NCBI GenBank assembly: GCA_016858145.1
Contig: JAEHOE010000113.1
Location: 310,001 to 374,000 of the forward strand
DNA from: Edaphochlamys debaryana
Taxonomy: Eukaryota; Chlorophyta; Chlorophyceae; Chlamydomonadales
DNA length: 64,000 nucleotides
Reading direction: 5' to 3'
Made by a program: the position numbers and the translations under genes. The notes beneath the pieces are model-generated. The model searched no databases. It saw only the letters and a program-made list of their open reading frames with translations, and was not told the DNA's origin. Shown piece after piece: positions 43,501 through 54,900 of the stretch; within the stretch, counting starts at the first letter, position 1; each line of letters begins with the position of its first letter.

Positions 43501-45616
43501 CACACCTACCCCACGCGCCACGACGCCCCACTTGCGTGATGACCACGGACAGCCCTCCCTCCCTTAAGCGCTGTGCCCCCCCCCTCGGCAGCCTTGCCTG
43601 TAGCCTCCCCCACGGGCCCCCGCCCTCCCCCCCATCCACTCGCCCCCCCCGCCCACACACACACACCTGCGTGATGACCATGGAAGGCCCTCCCCCCAAT
43701 CACCCTCTGTCTCCCTTCCGTCACGACCCTTCCACTACCCCGCCCCCCATCCACTCGCCCCCCCCCCCCCCCCCACCTGCGTGATGACCATGGACAGGGG
43801 CAGGGGCTTGCCCGCCTGCCAGCCGCGCAGCTGGCCGATCACGTCGCGCTGCAGGGGTGGGGTGGGAGGGGTGGCAGGAGAGAGGCAAGGGGTCAGGAGG
43901 TGGAGGGTTGGGCGGCGTGTGCTGACCGCATACGTAGCAGCAAGTAAGGGCCCGCTGGGACCCCGGCTGGGGAGGGGGTCTGGCTTGGCTCCACCCCGCA
44001 CCCCCTCTCGAGCTCCCCAGGGGCCCCAGGTGCCTTGGTGTGGCCCCCGGCCCCCCCGTGCCCCATCAGCCCCGAGGCCCCATCAGCCCCGAGGCCCCAT
44101 CAGCCCCGAGGCCTCGCCCCGCGCCCCGCGCCCCGGCACGCCGCACCCCGCACCCGCCGGGCGCCTGGCAACCCCTTGTTACCCCCCCCCCCTGGAGCTG
44201 CTGCCCCACAGTCTGCATGCTGCCGTGCCGGCACACACTCAGTACGGAGTACGGATTCAGGACGGACTCCGCAGGCTGGGCCACAGTGCGCGCCGGTGCG
44301 CCGAGGGAGCCTCCTCGCAAGACCCGCCCCCATACCCCCCCCCCTCCGCAGCGCTGCTCGCGGCCGAGGGCTTCCCTGCGCCCGTGTGCCCCGCCAGACC
44401 GCCGGCCCGCTCCTTTCGCCCCTCCTGCCCTTATCTGTACACAGGCTGGGTTGCGCGTGAGCGGCCTCCCTCGGCTTCCCCGGCGAACCCCTCTCCCTCC
44501 CTGGCCGGCTATTCGCCCCTTCCAACCTCCACCTCTGCCCGCTTGACGCCCTTCCTCCCTCCCATCCCTCTGCCCGCTCGACGCACCCTCCCTCTCCCCC
44601 CCGGCGACCCCCCCCACACACACATCTGCCCGCTTGACGCCCCCCCCCCCCGTCAACCCCCTCCCCGCCCTCCCCCACCTCTGCCCGCTTGACGCCCCGC
44701 TTGAAGACCTCCTTGACGGCGGCCGCGGGCACCGTCACGCGGGCCACGCGGCGGATGGCCGAGAGCTCCTCCACGGCCACAGCCACGTTAAGGGGCTGGG
44801 GGGTTGGAAGGGTGGAGGGGTGGGGGTCGGGGTGGGGGTGGAGCGGTGGAGGGAGTCGGTTGGGGAAGAGGGGCGGGGCTATGCGGCCTGGACCCCCCAG
44901 CCGGACCGACCCCGTGCGTGATGTAAAGGTGTACAGACCGCTCAAAGCCCCGCGACTAACCAACCTTCATCGTTAGAACAATCGGTGCACACTTTGTACA
45001 AAAGCCTTGGGGCTGGCCCTGGCTACAGCACGCCTCCCAACTCAAGCCTGCGCGGCCTTTCGTGTACCGAGGCCCCGCCAGCACCACTCCTGGCATTCAG
45101 CAGACCCCTTTCCTTCCTGCTTGTCCCCTTCAAATGACAGACGCACCCCGAGAGCCTTCTCGCCCTTAGCGGCGGCGGCGCAGACCCTCAGGGCCCGGCG
45201 GGAGGCGGCGGGGCCGGCGCAGGGGGCCGGCGAGGCAGCCAGGGGCCGGGCGGTGGCCAGCTGGGCGGGAGCCTGCGGGCAAGCGCGGGAGAAGAGACGT
45301 CGAGAAGGGTGGCAACAAGGTGCTCGAGGTGCCGCGAGAGGTGTGGGATGCTGGCAGAGGACGTGGGCGCCGCTGTTGCCCAACCCTATCCAGGTCGCGA
45401 GCATGCGGCGCACCGAGACCCCGCTCTGAGCCGACCGCTCCAACGGCCAGGGCTCCAGACGCCCCTGCCATTGCATGTGTACAGAGAGCAAAATTGATCG
45501 CGATCGGGGCACACCTGGGGAAGCACGGAGCTGCGCCGAGAGCTGACGGCTGGCGCAATTGCGCCAGCCGGACGCCGCGAGCTGCTGTGCAGCACATGCT
45601 GCTTGTAGGCGAGCAT
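37559..45616 (-). CDS. TIG1: Plastid trigger factor-like chaperone
   Basis: Ribosome-associated folding helper for nascent plastid proteins. Exons in gene order: 45616-45515, 45272-45147, 44795-44679, 43848-43777, 43394-43329, 43108-43058, 42900-42767, 42393-42258, 42029-41936, 41729-41650, 41360-41301, 40660-40568, 40338-40294, 40115-40014, 39665-39573, 39391-39287, 37741-37559; 552 aa. The first about 75 residues are R/S/A-rich and end ALRVCAAAAKG, a plausible transit cleavage. Trigger-factor landmarks are VKEVFKRGVKRAE, RDVIGQLRGWQAGKPLP, CLEELLLAALPE, GMLGMKAGESRSFTHTLPED, LQMIED and VKFNLAVDEIFASRG, and near the end TVIEWLKDNVRRVVIP. Donors after exons 13 and 16 are GC (AAG/GCAAGG, CAG/GCGAGT); phase leaves no GT alternative. 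The last intron holds a hAT fragment. Lack of a clear FKBP core is common in plastid members. Confidence 0.88.
38004..38030. other. Perfect inverted repeat (hairpin)
   Basis: TCCGGGGGGG and CCCCCCCGGA, separated by CGGCTAG, form a perfect 10-bp stem with a 7-nt loop. It lies between the trigger-factor last exon and the hAT ORF, so it may be a subterminal structure of the transposon. Confidence 0.75.
38293..39183 (-). pseudogene. Truncated hAT transposase inside trigger-factor intron
   Basis: The frame codes 296 aa. The C-terminal part carries the hAT dimerisation signature (VPGSVEAERLFSTMSYIKDS, then RNKLQQRHLALAVRMM). The zinc finger and most of the catalytic RNase-H-like domain are missing, so the element is not autonomous. 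It lies entirely within the last intron of the trigger-factor gene and on the same strand. Terminal inverted repeats were sought; CAGTACCCGGGCGCCGAAGG at about 37971 could be one end, but no partner was found on the other side. Confidence 0.75.
38811..39160 (-). repeat. 174-nt in-frame tandem duplication in hAT ORF
   Basis: A 174-nt block (58 codons, beginning at about 38811 and again at 38985) is present twice with almost no differences. It encodes two copies of QLSQAAEAVLVDLSRRF through YPQYWWGELGLDGKR. The near identity implies a recent event. Confidence 0.95.
39855..39886 (-). repeat. Duplicate of trigger-factor exon 14 end plus donor
   Basis: GTGCTCGAGGAC/GTGAGGGGGG in gene orientation repeats the true junction ATGATCGAGGAC/GTGAGG (40014), about 150 nt downstream in the intron. 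Confidence 0.8.
40641..41146 (-). repeat. 5-copy repeat of trigger-factor exon 12 start plus acceptor
   Basis: The codons FDDAYVAQH preceded by an AG acceptor occur in the true exon (40660 downward) and four more times upstream in the intron, near 40778, 40900, 41023 and 41145. Units are about 115-125 nt and include G-rich filler (+ strand). The most upstream copy has a CCCCAG acceptor. The others have ATGCAG or AACACAG. Confidence 0.92.
41386..41412 (-). repeat. Shared intron motif, trigger-factor copy
   Basis: GGCGTTTGTTGCTGAGCGGG then ATCGCGGGG (+ strand), just upstream of the acceptor of exon 11 in gene orientation. Nearly identical to the acetyltransferase copy at 28941. Confidence 0.8.
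42966..43003 (-). repeat. Duplicate of trigger-factor exon 7 segment
   Basis: Codons for EFPAMLAAYDPA (true copy about 42856-42890) are repeated about 110 nt upstream, inside the preceding intron. Confidence 0.85.
43234..43258 (-). repeat. Duplicate of trigger-factor exon 5 segment
   Basis: Codons for AYCLEEL (true copy about 43350-43375) recur about 115 nt downstream in the intron. Confidence 0.8.
43527..43692 (-). repeat. Two copies of trigger-factor exon 4 end plus donor
   Basis: ATGGTCATCACGCAG/GTGTGTG at about 43675-43690 and GTGGTCATCACGCAA/GTGGGG at about 43529-43553 repeat the true junction at 43777 (TCCATGGTCATCACGCAG/GTGGGG). Confidence 0.88.
44527..44643 (-). repeat. Three copies of trigger-factor exon 3 end plus donor
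   Basis: GGCGTCAAGCGGGCAGAG, or one- to two-base variants, occurs at about 44529-44552, 44567-44588 and 44621-44642. Two of them are followed by GTG. The true junction is 44679. Confidence 0.85.
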
Positions 45617-45988
45617 TTTTGAGACGACTGAGGGCGTCGAACTGTTCTGGGCCGCAGCAAGCAGAAGGCTCGTCGTGTGTCACCCGCGCGAGGGAGTCGT
45701 TGAGGCCGTTCAATCAGCGGCTCGAGATGACGAGCGAACTGACGAGTCAAGCAGCTCGAGCAGGCAAAGTGGGGGAGTCGCAGGGGCGACTGCGACGATT
45801 GGGGGCAAGCCGAGATGGGCCCCCAAGCGACAGCGAGAATGGCCCGTTACTTGACGTTCTTACCTTGACCTGACCTGCCGCAACCACGCGAGCTATACGA
45901 TAGCTCTTGCTGCGTCTGGCTGTCGAGCTCAGAAATGCCATAGGCACCGTGCACACCCGAGGTTAAGCTCGACCTGAAGCAACGCACC
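45617..45988. promoter_or_regulatory. Bidirectional promoter: trigger factor / NEK1
   Basis: The 372 bases separate two divergent start codons (45616 minus, 45989 plus). Composition is less G-run rich than the introns. GCGCAATTGCGC lies slightly inside the trigger-factor first exon (about 45554). No TATA-like element was assigned. Confidence 0.45.
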
Positions 45989-48900
45989 ATGAGTAAAATG
46001 GACAAATACATTCGTGGGAAGGTCCTGGGGAAGGGCAGCTTCGGCTGCGCCATTCTCGTGACAAACAAGCTGGACAACAAGAACTATGTTATCAAGGAGA
46101 TTGACATATCTCGCATGCCAAAGGCGGAGCGGGACGCGGCCGAGCAGGAGGCAAAGGTGCGCGCTCGGCAGCTGCGGTGCCCGCGGCATGCCGGAGTGTT
46201 GGGGACCGCCAGACTGCAACGCCCACCCAACTGGGTTGAAGTTGCTGCGCTTGATACTGATCCGGCGCGGCGAGCCACACCCCTCGGCTCCGGTTACTGC
46301 CGGAGCTGGGCACGCGTGCCGAACACGGCCATCCGGCCGCAGTTGACCACCTGCACCCGCACTCCGTCGGCGCACGATGCAATGCATCGACGTATTGCCG
46401 AAGTTCCCTGGGACTGCTGTATGGCTGGGGGCCGGGGGAAGGGCCCTGGGCGGTCTTGGCCCCGCCACCCCCCCCTCGACACGCCGCTCAAATTTGCGTT
46501 GCGATCCCCAACGCAGCTTCTCATGGCGCTCAACCACCCCAACATCGTGCGCTGCATGGAGTGCTTCACGCACCTCAACAAGCTGTGCATCGTCATGGAC
46601 TGGTGCTCGGAGGGTGCGTGGCTACCTGGATGGGACGCTTGAAGGGCGGGCGTGCGCGCGTCGCGCAGTGCAGGGGCGAGCCCGGCGTGTGAAGGCCGCG
46701 GGCTTCCTCTGTGGGACCCTCCCGGCGGCGAGTTGTAGACAGGCTGGGCCCGGGTGGGCCCGGTCATATCAATGAAGGCCGCAGTCAGGCTAAAGGCGAC
46801 AGGCTGGGGCGGTGTGGCCCAGCCGGACCGGGGCCATGTCGGCGGCGCCGAGGGGGCGGCGGGGAAGGGCCCTGCCGGAGCGCTCGGCTTGCCGGGATGC
46901 GCAGCGGACGACATGCGGGCCCCCGTCCCCCTCCCACTCCACATAGCAGCCACCGCCACCCCCCACCCTCCTTGATCCTCCCCCCCCCAGGCGACCTGTA
47001 CGGCCTGATCCAGAAGCGGCGCGGGCAGCAGCTGAGCGAGGACACCATCCTGGACTGGTTGGTGCAGATGTGCCTGGGGCTCAAGCACGTGCACGACCGC
47101 AAGATCCTGCACAGGGACATCAAGACGCAGGTGGGGGGGGGGTAGGCGGGGGAGTGGAGGCGGGGAGGGCCGGGAGTGGAGGTGGGGGGGCGGGGAGTAG
47201 GCCGGGGCGTGGGGCGGGAGGTTGGGGCGGCGGGATGGGCATCCAGTGTGTGAAGGCGCCTTCTTTGGACCCCCCCTCAACACACCCCGCCCCCACGGCC
47301 CCCCCCCCCTCCCCGCAGAACGTCTTCATGTCCAGCGGGGGGCTGCTCAAGCTGGGGGACTTCGGCGTCAGCAAGGTGGGGGCGGCGGCTGTGGTGTCGG
47401 GGGGAAGGGCAGCAGGGCGCATAGTGCTTTCCTCGCGGCTATGAGCAGGCGGAGGGCCGTGGAACAGGACAGGCTGAGGATGCGTCCACGCCACGCCCCA
47501 AAACCCTCTGTACGCGTCCGTACGCCCTGGCTTTACCCCGCCTCCCCCGGGCCTTCACCCCTGCCTCCCTCCCTCCCCCCCCCCAGGTTCTCAACTCCAC
47601 CTTCCAGCTGGCCACCACGGCCGTGGGCACCCCCTACTACCTCAGCCCCGAGATCTGCCAGAACCGCAAGTACAACCAAAAGGTGCCTTGGGGCCTTGGG
47701 GGGGGCGTGGAGGGGTGGGGGGGCCGCGGGGAGGGGGGTAGAACCGCAAGTACAGCCAAACGGTGTGGAGGGCAAGGCGAACAGGGGAAGGGCAAGGGGA
47801 GCAGAGGGGGTGAGGGGGTGTAGTGGGGAAGGTGTGGCCACCTGGACTGGCCACCTGGACCGCATTTGGGGCAGGGGAAAGGAAAGCAGGGAAGCTCCCC
47901 TCAACCCCCCAACCCCCCCCCCCCCAACCCCAGTCTGACATATGGTCTCTGGGCTGTGTGCTGTACGAGCTGGCCACCCTCAAGCACGCCTTCGAGGCGC
48001 CCAACATGCGGGCTCTCATTCAGAAGGTGGGAAGGGAGGGGGAGGGATAATGGGCGCAATGGCTGGAGGGGAGCGAAGGGAGGCAAGCAAGCTGGGTTGC
48101 AGGGTTACAGGCCGCCTGCAGCCTGCACCGTCCGTCCGTGCTTGACCCTCCCCCCTCCCCCCTCCCCCTTTACCCCCCTCCCCCCCCCAGATCATCAAGG
48201 GCTCCTACCCCCCCCTCCCCTCCACCCGCTCCAAGGAGCTCCGCGACGTGTGCGACCGCATGCTCACCCTGGACTGGCAGAAGCGCCCCTCCATCAACGA
48301 CATCCTGGCCACACCCCTCATGAAGGCACGCATCCAGAAGTTCCTGTCCGCCACGCTGCAGGTACTGATGGGGGTGGGGAGCGGGGAGGGAGAGGGGGGG
48401 AGGCGGGGCCGGAGGTGGGCGGGCGTTGTTGACCGAAGGGCGTTGCGCCACAGAAGCTCTAGCTCTGCGTGCGTGTCGCCTGTCGACGTGTGCGGGGGAG
48501 TCTGTCCGCTGAATGTTTCTTCGACGCATCCCCCCTCCCGTAACCTGAAACCACACCCACATCCCTCCCCCCCTACCCAGGCGCACGAGTTCTCCCACAC
48601 CATCATCCACGGCCGCCCCAAGCCCGGGCAGTTGGTGGTGGGGGGAGGCGCCGCGCCGCAGCCGCCGGGGGCGGGGGCGGGGCCAGCGCCCTCTGTGGCG
48701 GCGGGGGTGGCGGCGGGGCTAGGTGAGCTGGAGGGCGCAGGAGGAGCGGTCGGATTGGGTGGGGCCGGGTGTTGACGTCGTGCCCCTGGGCCCATTAGGC
48801 AAGGCAGGCTGGGGCGCCCATACGGTAGCGTTAGTCCCTGTGCTCGTGTGAGAGAGGGGTTCGCGGCGGCTAACCGTGTTCGTTCGCGACCCCCCACCCC

Positions 48901-51900
48901 ACCCCACCCCAGCCCCGTCCAAGTTCGCAGCACCCCCTTCGGTCGTGGCGGCCCCCTCCGCCGCGCCGGCCGGCCGGGCCCCGCCCGCCGCCGCAGCCGG
49001 CGGCTTCCTCGGCCGCCCCTCCCCCGCCGCCGCCGCCGCCGGCCCCGGCCGACCAGGCGCGGCGGCGCCCGCCGCCGCCGGCGTCCGTCATAGCGGCGGC
49101 AACCCTGGCGCCGCCGCCGCCGGTGCCCGACCCGGGGCAGCCGGCGTCGGGGCCAGGCCCGCAGCGGGAGCCGTCCCCGGGAGAGCAGGCGTCGTGGGCT
49201 CGGCGGCTCGGCCGGGCGTGGCGGCGCCCTCCGGGGCGGGGGCGGGGGGGTCCCCGGCGGCGGCCGTGGCGGGGGTGGGCGGGGCGGGGGCGGCGTTGCG
49301 GCAGGCGCAGGAGGCGGCGGCGGCGGCCCGGGCCAAGGCGGCAGAGGCGGCCAAGCAGCGGGAGGACGCGGTGCTGGCCCTGGCGGTGAGGGGGGCGGTT
49401 TCACTGTGGGAGAGGTGGGGAGGGCAGGGCAGGGCGGGAGGGGAGGAGAGGGGAGGGGAGGGGAGGGGAGGGCGGGGGGCATGGGAAACTGACAGCGGGA
49501 CCGGGGGCTTGGCTGGGGAGCCAGGGACTGCTTGCTGTGGCCGGGAGAGGGAGGGGAGGAGGGAGGAGGGGGTTGCGGGGCTGCACTGGGCGAGGGGTCG
49601 AGGGGCTGGGCAGGCGATCCGCGCAACGGGGGGCCTGCGCTGCCCCGTGTGCACGGGGGTGGCTCGCACTGCGGTGGTGGTGGTGGGTGCAGTGGTGGAA
49701 GGGGTGGCGGCGAGGGGTGGCAGTGGTGGAAGGGGTTGCAGTGGTGGCGTACACGGCCGAGGGAGGACGCGGTGCTGGCGCTGGGGGTGAGGGGGGCGGT
49801 TCCACTTTGGCAGGGGGGGGGGGAGGGCAGGGCGGGAGGGGAGGGGAGGAGAGGGCGGGGGGCATGGGAAACTGACAGCGGGACCGGGGGCTTCGCTGGG
49901 GAGCCAGGGTTTTCTAGCTGGGGCCAGTTCCCCCTCTTCCCTTCCCGCACCCCCCCCCCGTCACCGCCCCCTCCCCCAACCTCCCTTTCCCTCGGCAGGC
50001 CAAGCGCGCCACCAACGCCGAGTCCTGACCACCTCTAACCACCTCGACCTCTAACCACCCCGAACCGCCCCCCAACCGCCTCTCACCAACCACCACCACC
50101 CCTTTCAGGCCAAGCGCGCCTCCGACGCCGAGGCCAACGCCAAGCGGGAGTTGGACCGGGCCCGGGCGCGGGAGCTGGCGGCGCTGGGGGCGCAGCGGGA
50201 GGTGGAGCGCATGCGGCTGGAGGAGGCGCGGAAGAAGCTGGAGGCGGTGAGGGGGCGGGGGGGGCTGCCGGGGTGTGTATGGGCGTGTCGGGCGTGGCCG
50301 GGTGCAGGGGGGGGAGGGGAGGGCGGACCGCACATGACTAACCCGAACCGCCCCCCCCCCCCCCAGGACCGCGTCCGCGCCGAGTCCGAGCGGCGGCGCC
50401 GCGAGGTGGCCCGAGTGGACGATGAGCGGCGGGCCAAGGCGGCGGAGGAGGCGCGCGTGCGGCAGAGCGTGGAGGACGCGCGCAAGCAAAAGGAGATGGA
50501 GGTGGGGGCAGCGTTTGGGGGGGGGCATGGTTCGGGGGCTGCTGAAGCTCACCCAGAACGCAGACCTCAACCCATCGTGGTGACCCGTGCTGTGTGCGGC
50601 AGGGGGCGTCCGGACCGCAGCCCGGCAGGCCCACACGCCCCTTCGCGGACCCTGACCCCTGCCTCCCCTGCCTCACCACCCTCCCGCCCCCCCTCCCCCC
50701 TACCGGCCCCTGTCCGCCCCAGTCCAAGCGGCGCAAGGCGGAGGAGGAGGCGCGCAAGCGGGACTCGGAGCGGGCGGCCAAGGTGGGGGGGCTGGGAGGG
50801 AGGGGTGGGGGGGCTGGGACAGGAGGGAGGCAAAGGGACGACTGTGGGTCAAGGGATCCCTTCGGCCTCCTCCCACTCACCTCTCCCCACGTGGACCCAC
50901 CCAGCCCCTGCCCTCCTCCAGGAGAAGGAGCGCGAGGCCATGCCCCCTCCCCCCTGGTCGTGCCCCTTCGCCCCTCCCCTCTCACGCACGTCTCCCACGC
51001 CAAACCAACGCATAGGCTATCCCTTCCACTCCCCCCCCCGGCCTCTCCTCCCCTCCTCCCCCCGCTCAGGAGAAGGAGCGCGAGGACATGCGCGCTAAGA
51101 TCGCGGCCCAGCGCAGGGAGTACCAGGACCGGCAGGTGGGGGCCTGCCTGGTGTCTTGGAGGGGGCGGCGGGGGGTATCAGATGTGTATGGGCTGGGGCC
51201 ACGTCCGTGCGTGCCCTGGGCGTGAGCCGCACAGCGCAAGGAGTACCAGGACCGGCAGGTGGGGGCCTGCCTGGTGTCTTGGAGGGGGCGGCGGGGGGTG
51301 TCAGATGTGTATGGGCTGGGGCCACGTCCGTGCGTGCCCTGGGCGTGAGCCGCACAGCGCAAGGAGTACCAGGACCGGCAGGTGGGGGCCTGCCTGGTGT
51401 CGTGGAGGGGGCGGCGGGGGGTGTCAGATGTGTATGGGCTGGGGCCACGTCCGTGCGTGCCCTGGGCGTGAGCCGCACAGCGCAAGGAGTACCAGGACCG
51501 GCAGGTGGGGGCCTGCCTGGTGTCGTGGAGGGGGCGGCAGGGGGTGTCAGATGTGTATGGGCTGGGGCCACGCCCGTGCGTGCCCTGGGCGTGAGCCGCA
51601 CAGCGCAGGGGGTACCAGGACCGGCAGGTGAGGGCCTGAGGCGCGTCACACACAGCGTGTGTGATGGGCTGCTCGCCTGAGCCTGGGAGGCTTAGGCGGG
51701 ACAAGCCCAAGACACAGCGTTTGTGTGTCGTGCGGAGGGGCAGACGGGTCGGAGCCGAGAAGCCTTCACCCGGTTGCTGTTGTCTGTCGGAACAGCCCCT
51801 CACACACACGCCTCTTCCGGCCCTCCCCCCCTCCTCCCCCCGCACCCCCCGCAGGCCGAGGCGGCCCGCAACCGAGCCATTGCGGAGCAGCAGCTGGGGC

Positions 51901-54900
51901 GGGGGCCGGGCGGGGGCGAGGTGCGTGTGTGAAGGGCTGCTCGCATGAGCCTGGGATTCTCCTGGGAGTGTGTGAGCCTGGGAGTGTGTGTGGGGGGGGG
52001 GAAGGGGCACAGCGACCGACAGGTGGTGTCGGCTCTGCTGGTGGCGGGCTGTCCCGGCCGGCTCACTCCTTTGCTCAACCCGGCCCCAAGCCCACACCCA
52101 CCTTACACACACCTTACCCCCGCAGGTGCAGGTCTTCGCTGGGCCCAAGGTGCCCCGCCGGCAGTGGTCCCCGCCGCGCGTGGAGGACCGCCCCCTGGGC
52201 GCCGGCGAGGACAACGGCGGAGCGGGGCCGCGGGAGGAGGCGCCCGAGCGGCCCGCGCGGGGCGGCGCCGGGGCCGGGGGAGGGCAGGGGCAGGGGCAGG
52301 GCGACTATCTGTCGGCGGAGCAGCGGCGGGCGGTGTGGGAGGAACAGAAGGCGGCGGCGGAGCGGAACCGGCGCGCGGTGCAGGAGGTGGGCGGCGGGGG
52401 TGGGGGCGGGGGTGGGGTGGGGTGGGGGTGGGGGTGGGGGCGGGGGTGGGGTGGGGGTGGGGTGGGGGCGGGGGTGGGGTGGGGGCGGGGGCGGGGGTTG
52501 GGTGGGGTTGGGGGCGGGAGTGGGGTGGGGGTGGGCTGGGGGTGGGGGGATGGACCGGGAGCGTGGGGCAGGGGAGGCGTGGGATGGATGAGAGGGACGC
52601 AAGGGTTACGCCTCGAGCAAAGAGTAGCAGGGAGGAGATGTCCCCCCACCGCTCCCCCCCCCCACCACCGCCGCCCCCCACACACACCACCACCATCGCA
52701 GGGCGAGCGGCACGGGGGCATCGCCGAGTTCCTGGGGGTGCCCCGGGGCCCGCCCGAGCCCGCACCCGCACCCGCGGAGCGCCAGGGCGGCTCCCGGCCC
52801 GGCTCGCATCAGGACAGGGCGCGGCCGGTGCCCGCCGCGGCCGACATATCGCCGGACGCCAGGTGCGGGCTTCGGGATGCAGGCTTGAGCACTCGCGTGA
52901 CTCACGTGGAGCAGAACGTAAGGGCTAGCGGGAGCCAGAGAGGCGCAGCCCAGGCGAGGCTAAGTTGGCGCATGGTGTGGAGAGGATTGGGGCCAGGGGA
53001 AGTGCTGGCGCTCGGCGCGGGACGCATTGGCAGCGCGCGGATGATGTCGTGTGGTCGCCGACTGACAGTGCATCTCGTTCTGGAGAGGGAGTCATCTCGT
53101 TCTGGAGGCCGTGGCCTCCCCTTGAACTCAATGTACACACGTAACTCCCCACGAGTCCTCACACTTTCTCACACCTTTCAAACGCCCCCACCCCAGGCGG
53201 GCAGCCTACCTGGAGATGCGGGCGGCGGCGGAGCGCAACAGAGCGGCGGTGGAGGGCGAGCAGCGGGGCCCGGCGCCCTCGGGGGCGGCGGGCGGCGGCG
53301 GGCGGCCCGCCACGCCGCCCTCCGGCGCCGCGGCAGGTGAGGCAGCGGGAGGCGGCGGGCTGCCGCGGCTCAGCCCGAGACCGTCCACTAGCGGAGGGGC
53401 GCCCTCGCCCGGCCCCGGGTCAGGCGCCGCGTCCCCGCACGCCCCTGCCTTCGTCTTTGGGGCAGGCGGCGGCGGCGGCGGTGGCGGCGGCGGCGGCTCG
53501 CCCCGTGTGTCCGGTTCCGGGTCCGACGGCGTCCGGTTGCCCGGACTCAGTCCGGGGTCCGGACCCGGACCGTCCGGCCTAGGCCCCGGCTCCGCGGCCC
53601 ACCCCGCTCGCCCCCAACACCCACCCCCGCCACGGTCGCCGCCGCCCCGCCGCCCCGCCCCGCCCCCAACCCCAGGCAGCGCCGCCCGCGGCCCTACGCC
53701 GCCCAACGGTGCAGCGCGCCGACCCATCACGCCACCCAACGGCACCCCCGCCGCCGCTGCCGCCGGCGGGCGCGCCGCCACCCCGCCCGGCGGCGGGCGC
53801 CCGCCCGTCCCCGCCCGCCCCGCCGACCCGTGGGCCGCCAAGATGGCCAGGCTGGAGGAGGAGCGGCGGAAGCGGGAGGCAGAGATCCTGGAGTTCCAGC
53901 GCCAGCACTGGCAGGTGTGGGGGGGGTGTTGGAGGGGTGTGCCGGTTGGCGGTGGGGTGCGGGGTTTTTTGGGGGGGGTGCTGAGGGTGGTGAGGGAGTG
54001 GGAGTGGGGGTAGGAGTAGGCGTGTTGGGCTCGTGTCTTGTGAGTTGGGAGAGAGGAAAGGGCACCCCAACAAAGAGGGATCCCGGCCGAACTGGAGGAT
54101 CGCATTGTTGGAAAAGTGTACAAAGTGGGGACGTGGTAGAAGCAGTGGGCTCTCGGGTGGTGTGGGCTGGTGGGGACTTGGGCGGGGCTAGAGTTCCAAT
54201 CACTCTCGTGGGAAGGGCGGATTCCCTATCTCCCAACACCCTCCGCCCGGACACTGGGACCCGCGCTCTGACCGCATTCTAGGCACCAACCGGATGCTGC
54301 GCACTGCTCCCTCCTCCCACCCCCACCCCTCACCCACCCCGCAGGAGGTCCGCGACGCTCGCGAGCGCAACCGGCGGCAGATCATGGCCGAAGTGCGGGG
54401 CGAAGGCCCCGGGGAGTCGCCAGGTGAGATGGGGGATGGGGCGGGAGCGGCCGGGTTCGAGAGCGGCTCACAGTGTACTGGCTGCTGTGTTTTGCCGTAC
54501 GCGCTGTGCCGTGCCGTACCGTACATGCAGCAACCTCGCGCCTCTCCCACCTCATGACCCCCTCCTCTTTCGTCCCTTGCCCCGCAGCCCGCGGCCCCTC
54601 GCCCAGCGGTGCGCGCCCCGCCACGCCCCCCTCCTCCTCCCAGCAACACCAGCCCGGGCCCCGCGCCGCCTCCCCCGGCAGCGCGCACACTGCAGCCGCT
54701 GCCGCTGCCGCTGCGGCGGCTGCCAACGGCGGCGGCGGCGGCGGCGGCCCCCGCGGGGGCGAGGAGGAGGAGGAGCTCGACTTTGCGGCCATGGTTAAGG
54801 ACATGCAGGATGTGCTGCTGCAGGCAAGGGGGGTTGGGGGGCTTTGGGGGCGGGATGAAGGGGTTGGGGGATTGGGGGGAGGAAGGGTCTTGACAGGGGC

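Noticed and set aside
49993..50029. Extra NEK1 exon
   Set aside because: It begins like exon 10 but reaches TGA after nine codons and has no donor; phase works perfectly without it.
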